In this document: one piece after another, positions 52,095-61,144 of the stretch
Numbering within the stretch: position 1 is the stretch's first letter
How the letters are laid out: each line of letters opens with the position of its first letter
From: Prevotella sp. E15-22
GTDB lineage: Bacteria > Bacteroidota > Bacteroidia > Bacteroidales > Bacteroidaceae
Reading direction: 5' to 3'
NCBI RefSeq assembly: GCF_023204875.1
Contig: NZ_CP096247.1
Coordinates: 124,001 to 188,000, forward strand
DNA length: 64,000 bases
The notes under the pieces: model-generated
What the model was told of the DNA's origin: nothing
Databases searched by the model: none
Seen by the model: only the letters and a program-made list of their open reading frames with translations
Made by a program: the position numbers and the translations under genes

Positions 52095-52601
52095 ATGAAA
52101 AAGATTCTGATTTCTATGGTAGCAGCTTTGGCGCTGCTCCCCGTGTTCACCTCGTGCTCTGACGATGATGACAACACACAACCCGAGAAGACTGCTGCTG
52201 AGAGTGTAGAAGGAACTTATGTGGGTGGTACCTATGCCAACTGCAAGTATTTCCAGAATTATCAGCCCACAGAGAACGACTCCGTTTTCGTGAAGGCTAC
52301 TCAGACAGCTGATGTTGCTACGCTGAGCTACACCTCAACGACCTGGGGCGAGTTTACCTTTGAAGCTGTCAAGGTGACAAAGCAGAATGACGGTTCGTTC
52401 ACACTGGCTGGTGAGGGTAAGACCCTGATGCCCAGCATGAAGGGCGGAAGCACAGAATATGCCGCAACCTTCGAGGGTACCGTCAGTGGCGACAAGCTGG
52501 TGGCGACATTCAATGTACCAGCTGTGATGGGTGGCACTACCGTACTGTTTAACCCTTCCGATTTCGAGGAGGTATTTGAAGCTGCTCAGAACAAGGATTA
52601 A
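52095..52601 (+). CDS. Calycin-like lipoprotein
   Basis: 168 residues. Lipobox VFTSC at 17-21 followed by SDDDDNTQ, a strong surface-export signal. The mature part is beta-rich (SVEGTYVGGTYANCKYF; FEGTVSGDKLVATFNVPAVM), as in the calycin-like domain of Bacteroidales lipoproteins. Calycins bind small hydrophobic ligands in a barrel, and a gene of this type in front of hmuY suggests help in capturing heme or a related compound; that is an inference. First gene of the hmu operon, 70 nt after the -7 box, and 2 nt before hmuY. Confidence 0.8.
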   Translation: MKKILISMVAALALLPVFTSCSDDDDNTQPEKTAAESVEGTYVGGTYANCKYFQNYQPTENDSVFVKATQTADVATLSYTSTTWGEFTFEAVKVTKQNDGSFTLAGEGKTLMPSMKGGSTEYAATFEGTVSGDKLVATFNVPAVMGGTTVLFNPSDFEEVFEAAQNKD

Positions 52602-52603
52602 TA

Positions 52604-53248
52604 ATGAGTATTAAAACACCATTATGCTTGCTGGGAATAGTCCTGATGATGGGACTATTCTCAGCTTGCGATATGTTGGAGGACGTGTATGACGACCCTG
52701 TGGTAGAGAAGCAGGCGGGACAGTACTATGTGGACGCCACCGACTATGCCCAGTGGGTGTACATCAACCTCCACACGCCTGTGCCCACCATCACCATCTC
52801 GACCATCAGTCTGGACGACCTCACGGAGACGGGTGCACCCCAAGAGTGGGACATCGCTCACCATCGTTACGACGTGAAGACCAACGGCGCCACCGTGATG
52901 ATGACGCCCTATCACTCGATTGAAGCCCTGGAGCAGGCCGGACTGCCTAGTGATGGCGAGTGGACAGCCGATGAAGAGAGTGAACAATGCATCACCGTGG
53001 ATATGTCGCACATGATGGAGGGCTATCTGGTGTATGCCCCTGGTCGTAAGAACATGGTGATAGGACAATGGGTGGAGGTGGACACGAGTAATATGCCGCC
53101 CAATTACACAATGCACGACAACGTGATGTTGCTGCGCCTAGCCGACGGCACCTACGCCGCCATACAGTTGGCCAACTTTATGAGTACAGACAGTTATCAA
53201 GTGAAAGGCTGGATGACGGTGAACTATAAGTATCCTATCTTTAAGTGA
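52604..53248 (+). CDS. hmuY: HmuY-family heme-binding lipoprotein
   Basis: 214 residues with the lipobox LFSAC at about 18-22 and acidic residues a little after it (DMLEDVYDD). The HmuY fold is recognisable from DATDYAQWVYINLHT, EWDIAHHRYDVKTNG and YTMHDNVMLLRLADGTYAAIQ. HmuY captures heme at the cell surface and passes it to the TonB-dependent receptor HmuR (known in Porphyromonas gingivalis). Which residues bind heme in this protein cannot be decided by eye, since the family uses His or Met pairs; candidates are the His-His of DIAHHRY and the Met pair in SHMMEG. It lies between a calycin-like lipoprotein and hmuR. Confidence 0.9.
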   Translation: MSIKTPLCLLGIVLMMGLFSACDMLEDVYDDPVVEKQAGQYYVDATDYAQWVYINLHTPVPTITISTISLDDLTETGAPQEWDIAHHRYDVKTNGATVMMTPYHSIEALEQAGLPSDGEWTADEESEQCITVDMSHMMEGYLVYAPGRKNMVIGQWVEVDTSNMPPNYTMHDNVMLLRLADGTYAAIQLANFMSTDSYQVKGWMTVNYKYPIFK

Positions 53249-53258
53249 ATTTTGAAAA

Positions 53259-55214
53259 GTGAAAGTTGAAAGATTGAAAAGTGAATTGATGATGATGGCC
53301 TTGTGCCTCTGTAGCACGATGCAAGCCGCAACTGATCCTGCCGACAGCGTGCTGTGGAACGATGATCCGTTGAAGTTGCAGACCGTTGTCGTCACCGCCA
53401 CTCGCACTCCCAAGACGCTGAAGGATATCCCTGTGGTTACGCGTGTCATCACGGCAGAGGATATCCAAAAGGCCGATGCCACTAATATCAAGGACATGCT
53501 GCAACAGGAACTGCCAGGATTGGAGTTTACCTATTCTATGGGTCAGCAGGTGCTGAACATGGGTGGCTACGATGGCAATAACATCCTGTTTCTGGTGGAC
53601 GGCGAACGCATGGCGGGCGAGTCAATGGATAACATCGATTTCTCGCGTCTCAACCTCAACAGTATCGAACGTATCGAGATTGTCAAGGGTGCCGCCTCTA
53701 CGCTCTACGGCTCGTCGGCGATGGGTGGTGTCATCAATATCATCACTAAGGGGCCGTCAGACACGTGGAGCGCCAACCTCAACACCCGTTACGAGGGTGC
53801 TACCAAGGAGTGGCGCCACGGCGGAAGTGTCGATTTCAACATGGGTAAACTGAACTCGCTTACTACCTTCCAGATGACCCGTGCAAAGGCGCTGGATTTG
53901 GGCGAGGACTCGTCGTTGCCCACCTATGGCGGACGCTCGTACAACGTGAAGGAACGCCTTGTCTGGCAACTGCGCCACGACCTGTCGCTGACGGGCCGAC
54001 TGGGTTATTTCTTCCGCGAGAGGGAGTCGGGCGAGGTGAGTCATGAGCGCTATCGCGACTTCAGCGACGGGTTGAAGATGAACTGGAGTATCACGCCGCA
54101 GCAGCACCTCGAGGTGGGCTATAGCTTTGACCAGTATGATAAGTCGGACCTGAACATGCTGACACATAAGGACCTGCGCGACTATTCCAACCGTCAGCAT
54201 GTGGCACGTGCCGTCTATAACTCTCAGCTTTCAACTCTCAACTCTCAACTTATCCTGGGTGCCGACTTCATGAACGACTACCTGATGACCTATCAGTTTG
54301 CCGCCGATAATAACCACCAGTCGCAAAACAGCTACGACGCCTTTGTGCAATGGGACTATGCCCCCACGGAGCAATGGGAGGTTATCGGCGGACTGCGTTA
54401 CGACTATTTCTCGGCTGCCGCAAAAGGTATGCCCACGTGGAAACTGGCGGGTATGTGGAAAAGCGGACACAACAGTCTGCGTGCCTCCTATGCCTCTGGC
54501 TTCCGTGCCCCCTCGCTCAAGGAACTCTATATGGATTTCTTTATGGGAGGCATCTTCAAGATCTATGGTAATCCTGACCTGAAGTGCGAGACCAACCATA
54601 ACTTGTCGCTTTCGTGGACCAACTACGGTTCGATTACCAGCAACCTGAAATACTGCTTGACGGCCACCGGCTATTATAACTTCTTCAGCAACTATATCAC
54701 CACGGCTACGGTGGTGCGCGACGGGAAGAGTGGACAGATGTATACCAACATTGCCAACCAGCAGATAGCTGGGGCCGACGTCAACGCACAGTTGCATCAT
54801 CACAACGGCTTTGGCGCCAGGGTGTCGTATGCCTTCACCAAGAATATCGTGAAGAAGGGACAGCCCGACCTTACTGCTGCCCGTCCGCACTCGCTCACGT
54901 GGCGTGCCGACTACGACCATCAGTTTACGAAGAACTACGGACTCTACGTGTCGCTCTCAGGCCGATTCCTCTCGGCTGTCAACGTGACGGAGTACACCTC
55001 CAGCACGCTCGACGAGATGACCAAGACCCACTACGACGGCTATGCCATCTGGAAGTTCTCGCTCTCGCAGCGCTTCATGAAGGGCATCACGCTCAACTGT
55101 GCCGTCGACAACCTGTTTAACTATCAGCCTAAGACCTATGCTGCCAACTCGCCTGTCACGTTGGGCACAACGCTGACGCTTGGCGTGTCTATTGATATCA
55201 ATAAAATGCTATGA
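53259..55214 (+). CDS. hmuR: TonB-dependent heme receptor HmuR
   Basis: 651 residues if the GTG at 53259 is used; ATG codons at 53289-53297 are alternatives. The GTG and the first residues (MKVERLKSE) lie in a heptamer repeat. The plug domain has VVVTATRTPKTLKDIPVVTR and LNSIERIEIVKGAASTLYGS in parts, and the barrel has NPDLKCETNHNLSLSWT with the end LGVSIDINKML. Heme receptors of this type bring heme across the outer membrane with TonB energy. A stretch at about 321-332 (SQLSTLNSQL) is encoded by heptamer repeats. The end overlaps hmuS by 4 nt. HmuY directly upstream makes the assignment firm. Confidence 0.92.
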   Translation: MKVERLKSELMMMALCLCSTMQAATDPADSVLWNDDPLKLQTVVVTATRTPKTLKDIPVVTRVITAEDIQKADATNIKDMLQQELPGLEFTYSMGQQVLNMGGYDGNNILFLVDGERMAGESMDNIDFSRLNLNSIERIEIVKGAASTLYGSSAMGGVINIITKGPSDTWSANLNTRYEGATKEWRHGGSVDFNMGKLNSLTTFQMTRAKALDLGEDSSLPTYGGRSYNVKERLVWQLRHDLSLTGRLGYFFRERESGEVSHERYRDFSDGLKMNWSITPQQHLEVGYSFDQYDKSDLNMLTHKDLRDYSNRQHVARAVYNSQLSTLNSQLILGADFMNDYLMTYQFAADNNHQSQNSYDAFVQWDYAPTEQWEVIGGLRYDYFSAAAKGMPTWKLAGMWKSGHNSLRASYASGFRAPSLKELYMDFFMGGIFKIYGNPDLKCETNHNLSLSWTNYGSITSNLKYCLTATGYYNFFSNYITTATVVRDGKSGQMYTNIANQQIAGADVNAQLHHHNGFGARVSYAFTKNIVKKGQPDLTAARPHSLTWRADYDHQFTKNYGLYVSLSGRFLSAVNVTEYTSSTLDEMTKTHYDGYAIWKFSLSQRFMKGITLNCAVDNLFNYQPKTYAANSPVTLGTTLTLGVSIDINKML

Positions 55215-58200
55215 ACAGAATCAAAATCAAGAAGAAATATATCTTTCTAAGCCTCCTTTCGGCCTTGCTCGTCTTCATCCTAACGGCCTGCTGGCGCACC
55301 ATGTGCAGTAGGACGGATGTGGCCTTTGTCAACTACCAGGTCATCACGCTGGGCGAGATTTCGAAGGCCAACGACAACAGTTTTATCCGCCTGCATGTGG
55401 CACCTCTCGACGATATCGACTCGTGGAGTGACTACGATGCCGTTGTGATCAACGGTATGGGACTGCGCATCACGGAGGAACAGCGCCAGCAGATTCAGAC
55501 GCTGGCCGATAAGGGACTGCCCATCCTGACCACCGCTGTGACGAATCCTGCGAACAATATTGTGAGCATGGACGAGTGGGATGCCGACTCGCTGAAGCAG
55601 TACCTCGCGGAGGGTGGCACCAAGAACTACCGCAGTTTTTTGAATTACTTGCGCAACGAGGTGGACGGTAAACTCTTCTTCCTCGACGAAGTAGAACCCG
55701 TGGAGGAGCAGGAGGCAGAACTTTTCTATCACCTGGGTGCGCCTCACCAGGGCAACGCCCCACGCATCCTCATCAGCGGTATGATGGGCGATGCTACCGA
55801 CCTGATTGCGGCCCTCGAGGCATCAGGTGATGTGGTGTATGCCACCCGCGACCTGAACACGCTCATCAAGACCCACGCCATCGACAGCATCCAGCCATCG
55901 GCCATCATCAACATGGCCCACGGACGACTGGGTGATGCGGTCGTAGATTACCTAAAAACCCAAAATATCCCTCTGTTCTCTACCGTCAATGTGAACCGCA
56001 TGACGGAAGAGTGGGAAGCCGACAAGCAAGGCATGCAGGGTGGCTTCCTGTCGCAGAGCATCATCACCCCTGAGATTGATGGCATGATTCGTCCCTTCGT
56101 ACTCTTCGCCATCCGCGAGGGTAAGGACGGACTGCCCGAGGCTTATACCATCCCTGAACGACTCGCGACGTTTGTGAAGGCCGTGAACAAGCACCTGGCG
56201 CTGAAGACCATCAGTAACAAGGACAAGAAGGTGGCCATCGTCTATTTTAAGGGTCCTGGTTCTAACGCCCTCACGGCTTCAGGACTGGAGGTGGTTCCCT
56301 CGCTCTATAACCTCTTGGTCAAGATGCGAGAGGAGGGCTATACTGTAAAGGATCTGCCTGCATCGGCTGAAGGTCTTGATGCCCTCATCCAGCACTCTGG
56401 CAGCGTGTTTGGTACCTATGCCGAGGGTGCACAGGCCAAGTTCCTCAACGAGGGACAGCCGCAGCTTATCACCAAGCGCGACTTCAACACGTGGACGAAG
56501 GCACTCTTCACCAAGGAGATGCACGACGAGATGCTGCGTGTCAACGGACAGTATCCTGGTCATTACCTAGCCAAGGATGCCGAGACGCTGGGTCTGCCCG
56601 TCATTCATTTGGGTAATATCGTACTGATGCCGCAGATGCCTGCTGGCACAGGTAGTGACTCGTTCAAGATGGTGCATGGCACAGAGACGGCTCCGCCCTA
56701 TCCCTATATCGCCCAGTACCTGTGGCTGCAGGAGGGTTTCAAGGCCGACGCCCTCATCCATTTCGGTACCCACGGCTCATTAGAATATACCCCCGGCAAA
56801 CAGGTGGCGCTGTCGCAGAACTGCTGGAACGACCGCCTTGTGGGCACCTTGCCGCATTTCTACCTCTATACTATCAGTAATGTGGGCGAGGCCATGATTG
56901 CCAAGCGTCGCACCTATGCCTCACTGGTGTCGTATCTCACGCCACCCTTCATGGAGAGCAATCTGCGTGGACTGTATGGCCAGTTGAGTGTTGCCCTCGA
57001 GACCTACGACAAAACACCTAGCGAAAAGGCATCGCTGGCCGTGAAAGCACTCACTATCCAGATGGGTATTCATCGCGAATTGCACCTCGACTCCGTGAAG
57101 ACCAAACCCTATACCGAGGCTGAAGTAGCCCGCATCGAGGCCTTTGCTGAGGAGTTGATGAACGAGAAGATCACGAGTAAGTTCTATACCCTGGGCGTGC
57201 CATACGAGCAGGACCGCATCCAGTCGTCCGTCTTCGCCATGGCCACAGAGCCCATCGCCTATAGTCTTTTGGCACTTGATAAGATGCAGCATCGTGCCGC
57301 TGCCGATACCGAGAAGCATCCTTCGCTCTTCACCGCCCGCTACCTGAATCCCGCCAAGGCGTTGGTAGCCAAACTGCTCAGTCGTCAGGGTGAGGTGACC
57401 GAGTCCGAGGTCTGTCAGATAGCTCATATCACCACAGCCGACCTACATCGCGCTCACCATATCGACTCTATTCTTGCGGCTCCCCAGCAGATGATGTCGA
57501 TGATGATGAGTAATGGGATGACCCACCCTTCACCCTCCCTGAAGGGAGGGAAAAATAGTCCTGCTATGAAGAAAAACAAGATGCCAGGTAACCACTCCCT
57601 CCCTGCAGGGAGGGCAGAGGGAGGGTCTTCTATGAGTCCCAAGAAAGCTTTGGCCATGGCCAAGATGATGGGTGCCACCCCAGAACAGTTGAAAAAGATG
57701 AAGGAGGCCATGATGGGCAAGAAAGGTACAACGGATAAGCATACTGACAGTAAAATGCAAAATATGTCGCCCGCCATGCAGGCCATCGTCGATAAGGTGG
57801 CTGAGGCTGGTATGCTCTCCAAGCAGGATAAGGATTTTTCTCGTGTCGTACTCGAGGTGGAGCGCACCATTCGCAATGTTGGCAACTATCGCACAGCGCT
57901 GCTTACGTCGCCTACAATCGAGATGACGAGTTTGCTCAACGCCTTGTGTGGTGGCTATACGGCGCCCTCACCTGGTGGCGATGTGATCAGTAACCCCAAC
58001 GCCGTACCTACAGGACGCAACCTCTATGGCATCAATGCCGAGACCTGCCCCACGGAGCAGGCCTGGGAAAAGGGTAAGGAACTGGCCGAGAACACCATCC
58101 GCCTGTATCGTGAGCGCCATCACGACAGCATCCCCCGCAAGGTGAGTTACACGCTGTGGTCCAGCGAGTTCATCGAGACGGGTGGTGCTACCATCGCCCA

Positions 58201-59506
58201 GTGTCTCTATCTGCTTGGCGTAGAACCCATCCGCGACGCCTTTGGTCGTGTCACGGATATCCGCTTGATTCCCTCGAAGGAGCTGGGTCGCCCCCGCATC
58301 GATGTAGTGGTGCAGACCTCAGGACAGTTACGCGACCTAGCCGCCTCGCGCCTGTTCCTCATCACCCGTGCCGTCGAGATGGCTGCACAGGCTGAGGACA
58401 AGGAGCATCCCAACATGGTGGCACAGGGCGTGAAGGAAGCCGAGCGCGTACTGGTAGAAAAGGGCCTGTCGCCCAAGGAAGCCCGTGAGGTGAGTACCCA
58501 CCGTGTGTTTGGTGGTGTCAACGGCAACTACGGCACGGGCATCCAAGGTATGACGATGGCCAGCGACCGTTGGGAAAACGAGTCGGAACTAGCCGAGGTC
58601 TATCTCAACAACATGGGTGCCTACTATGGTAAGGAAGACCAATGGGAGGATATGCGTCAGTATGCCTTCGAGGCTGCCCTGGCTAATACTGATGCCGTCA
58701 TCCAGCCACGCCAGTCTAACACCTGGGGTGCCCTGTCGCTCGACCACGTCTATGAGTTTATGGGCGGCATGAACATGGCCGTACGTCATGTCACGGGTAA
58801 AGAGCCCGATGCCTACCTCTCCGACTATCGCAACCGCAATCATGCCAAGATGCAGGAGGTGAAGGAGGCCATCGGCGTCGAGAGTCGCACCACACTGTTC
58901 AACCCCACCTATATCAAGGAGAAGATGCAGGGTGGCGCCAGCGATGCCAACACCTTTGCCGAGTTGGTTCAGAATACCTACGGATGGAACGTGATGAAGC
59001 CCGAGGCTATCGATAACGAGATGTGGGATGGTATCTATGATACTTACGTCAAGGACCAGTTTAACCTGGGCACGCGCACTTTCTTCGAACAGAAGAACCC
59101 CGCCGCCCTGCAGGAGATGACGGCCGTGATGATGGAGTCGGCCCGCAAGGGCTACTGGAAGGCCAGCGATGCCCAACTCAAGGACATCGCCCAACTGCAC
59201 ACCGAGTTGGTGAAGAAATATGGCGCCAGCGGTTCGCAGATGGTGAGCGACAACCAGAAGTTGCAGGACTTTATCGCCAAGAAGGTGGATGCTGCCTCGG
59301 CCAAGGCCTATCAGCAGCAGATCAACGAGGTGCGCCACGAGCAGGTGAGCGACCAGAACAGTCAGGTGCTGAAGAAGGAGGAGATGTCTTCTACCAACAC
59401 CACTACCACGATTGTCAACAGCGTGGCTGTCGTTGTCATCGCCATCGTCTTTATCATCCTGATAGCGCTGTTGGTGCGTCGCCGTCGTCAAAACATGAGT
59501 GAATAG
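55211..59506 (+). CDS. hmuS: HmuS, CobN-like heme-processing chelatase homologue
   Basis: 1431 residues. An N-terminal membrane anchor (YIFLSLLSALLVFILTAC) and a C-terminal one (about 1394-1418, VAVVVIAIVFIILIALLV) enclose a CobN/magnesium-chelatase H-like body, with PQMPAGTGSDSFKMVHGTE, FGTHGSLEYTPGKQ and ETGGATIAQCLYLLGVEP as landmarks. In hmu operons this protein is thought to remove iron from heme in the periplasm rather than insert a metal. Residues about 773-811 are a foreign-looking insertion coded by GC-rich inverted repeats, followed by a Met/Lys-rich linker (KMMGATPEQLKKMKEAMMG). The start overlaps hmuR by 4 nt and hmuT begins 2 nt after the stop. Confidence 0.9.
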   Translation: MNRIKIKKKYIFLSLLSALLVFILTACWRTMCSRTDVAFVNYQVITLGEISKANDNSFIRLHVAPLDDIDSWSDYDAVVINGMGLRITEEQRQQIQTLADKGLPILTTAVTNPANNIVSMDEWDADSLKQYLAEGGTKNYRSFLNYLRNEVDGKLFFLDEVEPVEEQEAELFYHLGAPHQGNAPRILISGMMGDATDLIAALEASGDVVYATRDLNTLIKTHAIDSIQPSAIINMAHGRLGDAVVDYLKTQNIPLFSTVNVNRMTEEWEADKQGMQGGFLSQSIITPEIDGMIRPFVLFAIREGKDGLPEAYTIPERLATFVKAVNKHLALKTISNKDKKVAIVYFKGPGSNALTASGLEVVPSLYNLLVKMREEGYTVKDLPASAEGLDALIQHSGSVFGTYAEGAQAKFLNEGQPQLITKRDFNTWTKALFTKEMHDEMLRVNGQYPGHYLAKDAETLGLPVIHLGNIVLMPQMPAGTGSDSFKMVHGTETAPPYPYIAQYLWLQEGFKADALIHFGTHGSLEYTPGKQVALSQNCWNDRLVGTLPHFYLYTISNVGEAMIAKRRTYASLVSYLTPPFMESNLRGLYGQLSVALETYDKTPSEKASLAVKALTIQMGIHRELHLDSVKTKPYTEAEVARIEAFAEELMNEKITSKFYTLGVPYEQDRIQSSVFAMATEPIAYSLLALDKMQHRAAADTEKHPSLFTARYLNPAKALVAKLLSRQGEVTESEVCQIAHITTADLHRAHHIDSILAAPQQMMSMMMSNGMTHPSPSLKGGKNSPAMKKNKMPGNHSLPAGRAEGGSSMSPKKALAMAKMMGATPEQLKKMKEAMMGKKGTTDKHTDSKMQNMSPAMQAIVDKVAEAGMLSKQDKDFSRVVLEVERTIRNVGNYRTALLTSPTIEMTSLLNALCGGYTAPSPGGDVISNPNAVPTGRNLYGINAETCPTEQAWEKGKELAENTIRLYRERHHDSIPRKVSYTLWSSEFIETGGATIAQCLYLLGVEPIRDAFGRVTDIRLIPSKELGRPRIDVVVQTSGQLRDLAASRLFLITRAVEMAAQAEDKEHPNMVAQGVKEAERVLVEKGLSPKEAREVSTHRVFGGVNGNYGTGIQGMTMASDRWENESELAEVYLNNMGAYYGKEDQWEDMRQYAFEAALANTDAVIQPRQSNTWGALSLDHVYEFMGGMNMAVRHVTGKEPDAYLSDYRNRNHAKMQEVKEAIGVESRTTLFNPTYIKEKMQGGASDANTFAELVQNTYGWNVMKPEAIDNEMWDGIYDTYVKDQFNLGTRTFFEQKNPAALQEMTAVMMESARKGYWKASDAQLKDIAQLHTELVKKYGASGSQMVSDNQKLQDFIAKKVDAASAKAYQQQINEVRHEQVSDQNSQVLKKEEMSSTNTTTTIVNSVAVVVIAIVFIILIALLVRRRRQNMSE

Positions 59507-59508
59507 AC

Positions 59509-60075
59509 ATGGAGGCAGTACTTCTCATCATGATATTCCTGGTCTGCTTCAACTTTGTGCTGAAGCAGACCTACCGCAAGCCGTGGTATGTGCTGGTCAG
59601 CGCTGTGGTGTGCGCCCTGTTCGTGGTCGTGGTCTGGCCATGGGCCATCGAGCAGAGCAAGAGTCAGTTGCACGACTGGCTCAACAATCCCAAGCTGATG
59701 CTCGATACGGCCGTGGTGCTCAGCATTGAGGTGATTATCCAGATGGCCTACTGCATCCTGGCTGTCCACCTGGCCTATACGGGCAAGGTGCGCCGCCGCA
59801 CCATCTGGCTCTATCGCCTGCTGCGCTGGTTTCCTGGTCTGCTCATCTTTCCTGTGCTGTTCTACATCGAGACACAAGGCATGTTCCTCTTCACGGGTGC
59901 CGATTTCCAGGTGGTGGCCTACGGGCTGGCTGCCTGCGTCTTCATCCTTGTTCCCATGCTCACCTGGGGCGTCCGATGGCTCGTCCCCGAGAAAGAGTTG
60001 CGCCTCGAGGTCTTTTTCCTCTCGAATGCGCTCATCGCCATCCTTGGCATCATTGCCACCGTCAACGGAAGATAA
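59509..60075 (+). CDS. HmuT-like integral membrane protein of the hmu operon
   Basis: 188 residues with about five membrane segments (VLLIMIFLVCFNFVL, WYVLVSAVVCALFVVVVW, VVLSIEVIIQMAYCILAVHL and two more). No transport motif is visible. By position, between the CobN-like hmuS and an ExbB-like gene, it corresponds to the membrane protein called HmuT in Bacteroidota hmu operons; the name follows operon order, not a motif. The gap to hmuS is 2 nt and to the next gene 20 nt. It may anchor or gate the HmuS complex. Confidence 0.75.
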   Translation: MEAVLLIMIFLVCFNFVLKQTYRKPWYVLVSAVVCALFVVVVWPWAIEQSKSQLHDWLNNPKLMLDTAVVLSIEVIIQMAYCILAVHLAYTGKVRRRTIWLYRLLRWFPGLLIFPVLFYIETQGMFLFTGADFQVVAYGLAACVFILVPMLTWGVRWLVPEKELRLEVFFLSNALIAILGIIATVNGR

Positions 60076-60095
60076 ACAAATACAAACAAAACGAT

Positions 60096-60689
60096 ATGAA
60101 TTACATTACCGACATTCTTTATTGGATTTCCACAGGTCTTTTGGTGCCTGTCATCGTGTTGCTCATCCTGCTTTTCTGTCGTGCCCTGCTGCTCATCGGC
60201 ACCTTCTTTGGTCAGTATGTGGCCGTGCGTAAGACCGAGGCGCTGCTCAAGGGCGAGTTCGACGCGCTCAATAGCGAAAACCTTGCCACCCTGGCCGACC
60301 GTCTGCCTAAGAGTGATAAGTCGCTGGTGGTGCGCTATATCCGCCTGATGATGGACCATCGTGACAGCGAGGCGCATCTGCAGAAGTTGCTTTCTGATTT
60401 CGACCTCGCCGCCGCTGCCGACCTCGCCACGAGTAAGACCCTGGCCAAGATGGGACCTATGCTCGGCCTCATGGGCACGCTCATTCCTATGGGACCTGCC
60501 CTCGTGGGACTCTCTACGGGCGACATTGCCACGATGGCCTACAACATGCAGGTGGCCTTTGCCACCACCGTCGTGGGACTTTTCTCTGCCGCCATCGGCT
60601 TCATCACGGGTCAGGTCAAGACGCGCTGGTATCGTCATGATAGCGTGAACCTGCAGTTCCTGGCGGACCTGATGGTAGATGAGAGATGA
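60096..60689 (+). CDS. MotA/TolQ/ExbB-like proton channel protein (HmuU)
   Basis: 197 residues from the ATG at 60096; a longer frame upstream overlaps hmuT and has no membrane character. Three membrane segments: about 5-33, 120-142 and 150-175. The ExbB-type pore signature is present as LAKMGPMLGLMGTLIPMGPAL and MQVAFATTVVGLFSAAIGF, in the positions of the TolQ/ExbB family. It would use the proton gradient to energise a partner across the periplasm. The next gene (DUF2149) sits where ExbD would be. So the hmu operon seems to bring its own energising pair, either for HmuR or for the large HmuS protein. Confidence 0.85.
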   Translation: MNYITDILYWISTGLLVPVIVLLILLFCRALLLIGTFFGQYVAVRKTEALLKGEFDALNSENLATLADRLPKSDKSLVVRYIRLMMDHRDSEAHLQKLLSDFDLAAAADLATSKTLAKMGPMLGLMGTLIPMGPALVGLSTGDIATMAYNMQVAFATTVVGLFSAAIGFITGQVKTRWYRHDSVNLQFLADLMVDER

Positions 60690-60719
60690 TAGATGAAAGA
60701 TATGATTAGATTTGCTGTA

Positions 60720-60755
60720 AAAAAAGTGAAAGTTGAAAGGTGAAAGTTGAAAGTT
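60720..60755 (+). repeat. Heptamer repeats before hmuV
   Basis: GTGAAAGTTGAAAG occurs twice in tandem (units of GTGAAAG, TTGAAAG) and ends just before the hmuV ATG at 60757. A related run is at the start of hmuR (53249-53280). A second low-complexity run, GATGAGAGATGATAGATGAA, covers the end of the previous gene (about 60677-60696). Confidence 0.75.
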
Positions 60756-60756
60756 T

Positions 60757-61095
60757 ATGCTGAAAAGAAGAAATAAATCGATGCTTGCGGAGGCCGAGGA
60801 CGACGACCCCATGTCGGTGGTCAGCAACTTGTTTGATGTGGCGATGGTCTTTGCCCTTGCCCTGATGGTGGCCCTCGTTAGCCGTTACAACATGACCGAG
60901 ATGTTCTCGCAGGAGGACTTTACCATGGTGAAGAACCCAGGCAAGGACAACATGGAGATAATTACCAAGGAGGGACAGAAAATCAACCGTTATACGCCTA
61001 GCGATGACCAATCCAATGCCGACGGCACCAAGGGCAAACGCGTGGGTGTGGCCTACGAACTGGACAACGGTGAGATTATCTATGTGCCTGAATAA
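60757..61095 (+). CDS. DUF2149 protein, ExbD-like position (HmuV)
   Basis: 112 residues with one membrane segment at about 25-43 (LFDVAMVFALALMVALVS), a short cytoplasmic N-terminus and a periplasmic C-terminus (GVAYELDNGEIIYVPE). This is the DUF2149 family, found as the last gene of hmu operons beside an ExbB-like gene. The one-helix topology with a periplasmic domain equals that of ExbD/TolR, so a role as stator partner of the ExbB-like protein is a fair inference. A 9-bp inverted repeat without a T run (61091-61127) follows and may end the operon. Confidence 0.85.
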   Translation: MLKRRNKSMLAEAEDDDPMSVVSNLFDVAMVFALALMVALVSRYNMTEMFSQEDFTMVKNPGKDNMEIITKEGQKINRYTPSDDQSNADGTKGKRVGVAYELDNGEIIYVPE

Positions 61096-61144
61096 GAGAG
61101 ATAAAAGCACAAAACAATTCTCTTATTGAATGTTAAATTGAACG

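Noticed and set aside
61091..61127. Rho-independent terminator after hmuV
   Set aside because: The 9-bp stem AATAAGAGA/TCTCTTATT has a 19-nt loop and no T run, so it was not called as a terminator.
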